This document shows positions 5,690 to 8,529 of a stretch of DNA of 8,529 nucleotides, piece by piece. The position numbers and the translations under genes are program-made. The notes beneath the pieces were generated by a model. It made no database searches and had not been told where the DNA came from. It saw nothing but the letters and a program-made list of their open reading frames with translations. Source of the stretch: Planctomycetota bacterium (GTDB lineage Bacteria > Planctomycetota > UBA11346). Within the stretch, counting starts at the first letter, position 1; every line of letters starts with the position of its first letter. The stretch covers positions 1 through 8,529 of the forward strand of contig JACDGQ010000106.1 in assembly GCA_013821615.1 (NCBI GenBank), read 5' to 3'.

Positions 5690-8032
5690 TCATGGCCGCT
5701 GGCCGGGCACCGTGAACGCCGGCGCACTGACCCGGTGCGCATGATCCGCCTCCGGTTTCTCTACCCGCGTCACCTGGCCATCCGCCCAACGCACCTCGAT
5801 CCAGTCGACCGCGGTCGCTGCGCCGATGCCGAAGTGCACCGCGCTGGGATGCTGGCACATGAAGGAATCGCCGGTGATCACCGTACTGATCTGGGTGCGG
5901 CCGCCGGCGCTCACCGTCACCAGGCTGCCGGGGACCGGCGCGCCGCCGGCGGATTCGTCGAGGTACAGCGCGATCCAGTGGCCCGCGTCCGGCCAGCGGT
6001 TGCGGTAGAGGTTCAGCCAGCGGCGGTCGGTGGCGAAGTGCTTCTCCATCACCGCCAGGTCGACCTTGCCGTCGCCGTCCAGGTCACAGCCGATGACCGC
6101 GCGGGCGTCGTATTCGCAGGCCACGTCCATCAGATGGGCGATGTTCAGGAAGCGGCGTGCACCGTCGGCGGCGGTCTCGTCCAGCAGCAGCACCTTGTGC
6201 TCGTAGCCGTTCCACGAGACCTGGCTGAAGTCCGGCAGGTCGCGGTCGAAGAACAGCTTCAATCCGCTGTCGGCCCGCGATGAGCCGGCGTAGATGTCAT
6301 GGCGCCAGAAGCCGGTGCAGTAGTCGCGGCAGGATTCGGCGCTGACGAAGCCGTTGGCGACGAACAGGTCGCGGTCGCCATCGTTGTCGAAGTCCGGTGA
6401 CGTCGCGCCCCACGACCAGCCGGTGCGGTTGATCTGATCCTGCCACGGAGGCTGGGTGAAGGGCTTGCCGTGGCCGTGGCCCAGGAACATGCGGTTGCCG
6501 TAGCCCATCGCCGGGCGCATGCGCTGGTGCTCGTCAAAGCCCGGGACGCCGGCGTGCATCGCCTCGAGGCGGCGCGCGGTGGTCGAGCCCATGCCGGTGA
6601 CGTACAGGTCGAGGTGGCCATCGCTGTCGAAGTCGGCGATGGTGTGGCTCATGCCGAAGGAGTGCGGCTGGTCGATGAGGTCGGCGGTGGCGTCGCGGAA
6701 GTGGCCGAGGCCATCGCCCAGAAAGATGTCGGTGCCGGCGAAATCGGAGGTCAGCAGCAAGTCGAGCCGGCCGTCCTCGTCGAGGTCGACCAGGCTCGCC
6801 GCGAACACCCGGCGGTTGCGTTTCGCCTCCACTCCCGAGCCGGCCGTGATGTCGTCGAAGTGGCCGTCGCCGCGGTTGTGCAGCAGGAAGAGCGGCGGGC
6901 CGTCGTTGGCGTCGTAGTAGGGGGTCGGCATCTGGCCGTGCGCGTAGGGCGGCAGATACTGCGCAACCAGCACGTCGAGGTGGCCATCGCCATCGATGTC
7001 GCCGCAGGTCATCACCTGGGGCAGGTCGATCTCCGGCAGGGTGCCGGCCGGCACCGCCGGGGCGAAATGTCCGCCCGGGATGCCGGCGGCGAGCAGCAGC
7101 GTGCCGTGCTGGATGCAGAGCAAGTCGGGCAGGCCGTCGCCGGTGAAATCGCCGATCACCCCGGCCTGGGCCTCCAGGCCGTTCGCGCACAGCGGCTCGC
7201 GGTCGAAGGCCATGCCGCCGCGGTTGCGCAGCAGTGCGTTCACACCCGGCTCAAGCAGATCGGGCAGACCATCGCGGTCGAGGTCATAGGCCAGCACCAG
7301 GTCGGTGGCACGCTCGGGCCCGAAGGTGCGGCCCGCTCCACCCGGTCCGGGCACCAGGGCGAAGGCCGGCTCGCCGCGCCGCTCCACCACGTCCAGGCCG
7401 ATGACGCTGATGCGGTCGGGGTGAGGCGTGGCGCCCGGCGTGCCGCCGCCCTCGTCCCACAGCACATCGACTGTGCCGCGGATCACCTGGCGCCGGCCAT
7501 CGCGCGCGTTGACCGCCTGGATGAGCAGGCTGGTGGTGGAGTGCGCAGGCGCGCCGACCGCGTGCTCGAATTTGGGCTGGTGCCACTCGCTGGCCGTGAC
7601 CTGGAAGCCGTCGTCCAGCCAGCGCTGCGCCAGGGCTCGCCACGCGGCCTGATCGAGCGCCGCATCCTGGGGCCCGGCCTGCCAATGCGTGACGGTCACG
7701 CCGCTGTCGTGCGCGACCAGCGGCCCCGGCTTGCCGACGCGCATGCTGCTGAAGCCGAGGTCGGCCCAGGTCTCCGGCCGGTGCTGCCCGCGGCGGGCGG
7801 CGTCCCAGCGCTGGTAGAACCACTCCTCGTGGCGCTGCGCGTCTTCCTCCAGCGCGTAGACGGTGCGATCGAGCTCGGCCCGGCGCTGGCCTTCGCTGTG
7901 GGCGCGCTGCTCGCTGGTGGCGGGCGGACGCGCCGGCAGCGACGGCACCAGGGTCAGGCGCGCGAAGATGCCCACGCCGCCGAGCGCGATGGCGAGCGCC
8001 AGGGCGCCGGCGATGCGTTTACCACTGATCAT
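5690..8032 (-). CDS. Secreted FG-GAP beta-propeller protein with ASPIC/UnbV domain
   Basis: 780 residues. A hydrophobic segment at 7-24 (IAGALALAIALGGVGIFA) is a signal peptide or membrane anchor. Residues about 50-225 form an N-terminal domain I do not recognise, with a WLDDGFQVTASEW...RQVIRGTVDVLW pattern that could be NTF2-like. Seven FG-GAP/VCBS calcium-binding motifs (DxDxDGxxD type) start at Asp250, 295, 345, 416, 467, 547 and 650, enough for a seven-bladed propeller. A paired-Cys stretch, SAESCRDYCTGFWRHDIY (564-581), lies between blades six and seven. Residues about 685-760 (HWIALYL...GGRTQISTVITGDSF...HFGIGAATAVDWIEVRWADG) match the ASPIC/UnbV domain. The role is probably extracellular binding or adhesion; no enzymatic activity is evident. 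The start at 8032 is supported by a GGAG ribosome site; the frame stays open to 8317 but that extension has no signal and low-complexity composition. It converges on the LacI gene with 36 bases between stops and no visible terminator. Confidence 0.9.
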   Translation of the reverse strand: MISGKRIAGALALAIALGGVGIFARLTLVPSLPARPPATSEQRAHSEGQRRAELDRTVYALEEDAQRHEEWFYQRWDAARRGQHRPETWADLGFSSMRVGKPGPLVAHDSGVTVTHWQAGPQDAALDQAAWRALAQRWLDDGFQVTASEWHQPKFEHAVGAPAHSTTSLLIQAVNARDGRRQVIRGTVDVLWDEGGGTPGATPHPDRISVIGLDVVERRGEPAFALVPGPGGAGRTFGPERATDLVLAYDLDRDGLPDLLEPGVNALLRNRGGMAFDREPLCANGLEAQAGVIGDFTGDGLPDLLCIQHGTLLLAAGIPGGHFAPAVPAGTLPEIDLPQVMTCGDIDGDGHLDVLVAQYLPPYAHGQMPTPYYDANDGPPLFLLHNRGDGHFDDITAGSGVEAKRNRRVFAASLVDLDEDGRLDLLLTSDFAGTDIFLGDGLGHFRDATADLIDQPHSFGMSHTIADFDSDGHLDLYVTGMGSTTARRLEAMHAGVPGFDEHQRMRPAMGYGNRMFLGHGHGKPFTQPPWQDQINRTGWSWGATSPDFDNDGDRDLFVANGFVSAESCRDYCTGFWRHDIYAGSSRADSGLKLFFDRDLPDFSQVSWNGYEHKVLLLDETAADGARRFLNIAHLMDVACEYDARAVIGCDLDGDGKVDLAVMEKHFATDRRWLNLYRNRWPDAGHWIALYLDESAGGAPVPGSLVTVSAGGRTQISTVITGDSFMCQHPSAVHFGIGAATAVDWIEVRWADGQVTRVEKPEADHAHRVSAPAFTVPGQRP

Positions 8033-8038
8033 GCCGAT

Positions 8039-8042
8039 CTCC
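8039..8042 (-). promoter_or_regulatory. Ribosome binding site deciding the FG-GAP gene start
   Basis: Read on the - strand, GGAG lies six bases before the ATG at 8032, which directly precedes a signal-like hydrophobic N-terminus. This supports 8032 over the more upstream in-frame ATG codons. Confidence 0.6.
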
Positions 8043-8078
8043 GTACCGCAGCGTCGCAGGGCGCCGTGGGGTTGGCCA

Positions 8079-8084
8079 ATACTA
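8079..8084 (-). promoter_or_regulatory. Possible -10 box of the FG-GAP gene
   Basis: TAGTAT on the - strand, about 47 bases upstream of the start codon, matches four of six positions of the -10 consensus in a GC-rich stretch. No clear -35 box is found 17 bases further upstream (TCACCA there matches only three positions). Confidence 0.2.
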
Positions 8085-8315
8085 CCCGCAGCGGCGACGG
8101 ATGGTGATTGAGCAGCGCGCTGGGCTTCCTGGTCGTGCGCGCGCTGGCCGCGGCGACCGGTTCCTGATGGTCGGCTGAACGGCATTGCGGGCGCTCGTCG
8201 CTCATCACCTGGGATCCCGTCGTCCGCGCTCGAAAACCCCGCTCGTCGGCCCGCTTTCACGTGCCGCGCGCCACGCTCCTGCCCGAGGATTCCCTTGCCC
8301 CGCGCCCCGCCGGCC

Positions 8316-8320
8316 AAGGA
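8316..8320 (+). promoter_or_regulatory. Likely ribosome binding site of the spermidine synthase-like gene
   Basis: AAGGA lies 11 bases upstream of the ATG at 8332, slightly farther than the usual distance. Confidence 0.35.
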
Positions 8321-8331
8321 TCCCCGCGCGC

Positions 8332-8529
8332 ATGAAACCCTGGATCCTCCTTGACAGCGCCCCCATCCCCGGCGGTGGCGAGCTGCACCTGTGGCAGCAC
8401 GTGCGCGACTTTGTCATTCGCGTCGGGCGCGATGAACTGATGAGCAGCGTGGTGCACGGCTCGGAAGAGGCGCTCGCCACCCTGGCCTGCGCCCGTCTCG
8501 GCGCGCGGCCAGGGCCGTGCGTGCTGGTC
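8332..8529 (+). CDS. Spermidine synthase-like protein, N-terminal part (cut by window edge)
   Basis: Only the first 66 residues are present; the frame is open to the last base. The sequence begins MKPWILLDSAPIPGGGELHL, then has DELMSSVVHGSEEALATLACARL (34-56) and ends in PGPCVLV at the window edge. This matches my memory of the start of bacterial spermidine synthase-like proteins, in which a small beta-strand N-terminal domain precedes a Rossmann-fold methyltransferase-type domain; the next residues would be expected to form a glycine-rich nucleotide/decarboxy-AdoMet-binding loop. Whether it makes a polyamine or is one of the many uncharacterised homologues cannot be told from this fragment. 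The ATG fits the family start, and no other start codon lies in frame just upstream. Confidence 0.75.
   Translation, partial: MKPWILLDSAPIPGGGELHLWQHVRDFVIRVGRDELMSSVVHGSEEALATLACARLGARPGPCVLV

Larger units (their letters stand above)
8033..8331. other. Divergent intergenic region
   Basis: 299 bases between two divergently transcribed genes. Apart from the ribosome sites and the weak -10 candidate listed separately, I see no RNA gene, repeat or strong palindrome. A 19-codon frame ending at 8166 would read LGFLVVRALAAATGS at its end and a 25-codon frame (8101-8178) starts with ATG, but neither has supporting signals. The region must hold the promoters for both flanking genes. Confidence 0.5.

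Noticed and set aside
6470..8107. Long + strand open frame of 545 codons opposite the FG-GAP gene
   Set aside because: Repetitive Val/Ala/Glu composition is the mirror of the Asp/Gly-rich propeller codons; the - strand frame has clear domains, a signal peptide and a ribosome site.
8101..8178. 25-codon + strand frame in the divergent gap
   Set aside because: No ribosome site, Arg/Gly-rich translation and no known small-protein features.
8033..8317. N-terminal extension of the FG-GAP protein
   Set aside because: The extra 95 residues are Ala/Gly/Arg-rich and would bury the signal segment internally; the start at 8032 has its own GGAG site.
8351..8356. Perfect TTGACA -35-like box
   Set aside because: It lies inside the spermidine synthase-like coding sequence (Leu-Asp-Ser codons) and has no matching -10 box.

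Overview
This GC-rich window holds five protein-coding regions: two secreted right-handed beta-helix proteins, a LacI-family regulator, a secreted FG-GAP/ASPIC-UnbV protein on the opposite strand, and the start of a spermidine synthase-like gene cut by the right edge. A small cluster of direct repeats lies at the left edge. The organism is probably an environmental bacterium. Large secreted beta-helix carbohydrate-active proteins beside a LacI-type regulator, plus an ASPIC/UnbV propeller protein, are typical of the PVC group (Planctomycetes, Lentisphaerae, Kiritimatiellae, Verrucomicrobia). This placement is inference from gene content, not from a marker gene.

Layout. Positions 1-579 contain no convincing gene. 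They hold four copies of a 16-base direct repeat (186-432), which look like a remnant of a mobile or REP-like family, and a 7+7 inverted repeat just upstream of the first gene. Position 580-2301 (+) encodes a pectate-lyase-superfamily beta-helix protein with a signal peptide. A 159-base gap follows, with overlapping hairpins at its left end and, at its right end, an extended -10 promoter only a few bases from the next start codon. Position 2461-4602 (+) encodes a second secreted beta-helix protein (DUF1565-like N-terminus, eight asparagine-ladder coils). A LacI-family regulator follows after 16 bases (4619-5653, +), so these two are probably one transcript. Convergent to it, 5690-8032 (-) encodes a seven-repeat FG-GAP beta-propeller protein with a C-terminal ASPIC/UnbV domain. 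A 299-base divergent gap separates it from the truncated spermidine synthase-like gene (8332 onward, +).

How the genes may work together. The first three genes look like a small polysaccharide-use locus: two exported beta-helix enzymes or binders acting outside the cytoplasm, and a sugar-responsive repressor that may control its own operon through a palindrome overlapping the promoter at 2438-2453. The substrate cannot be read from the sequence. The FG-GAP protein and the spermidine synthase-like gene are divergent neighbours with no evident link to the sugar locus. I see no clear evidence of a wholly new system. The best leads are the repeat cluster, the near-leaderless promoter with its operator-like palindrome, and the altered recognition helix of the regulator.
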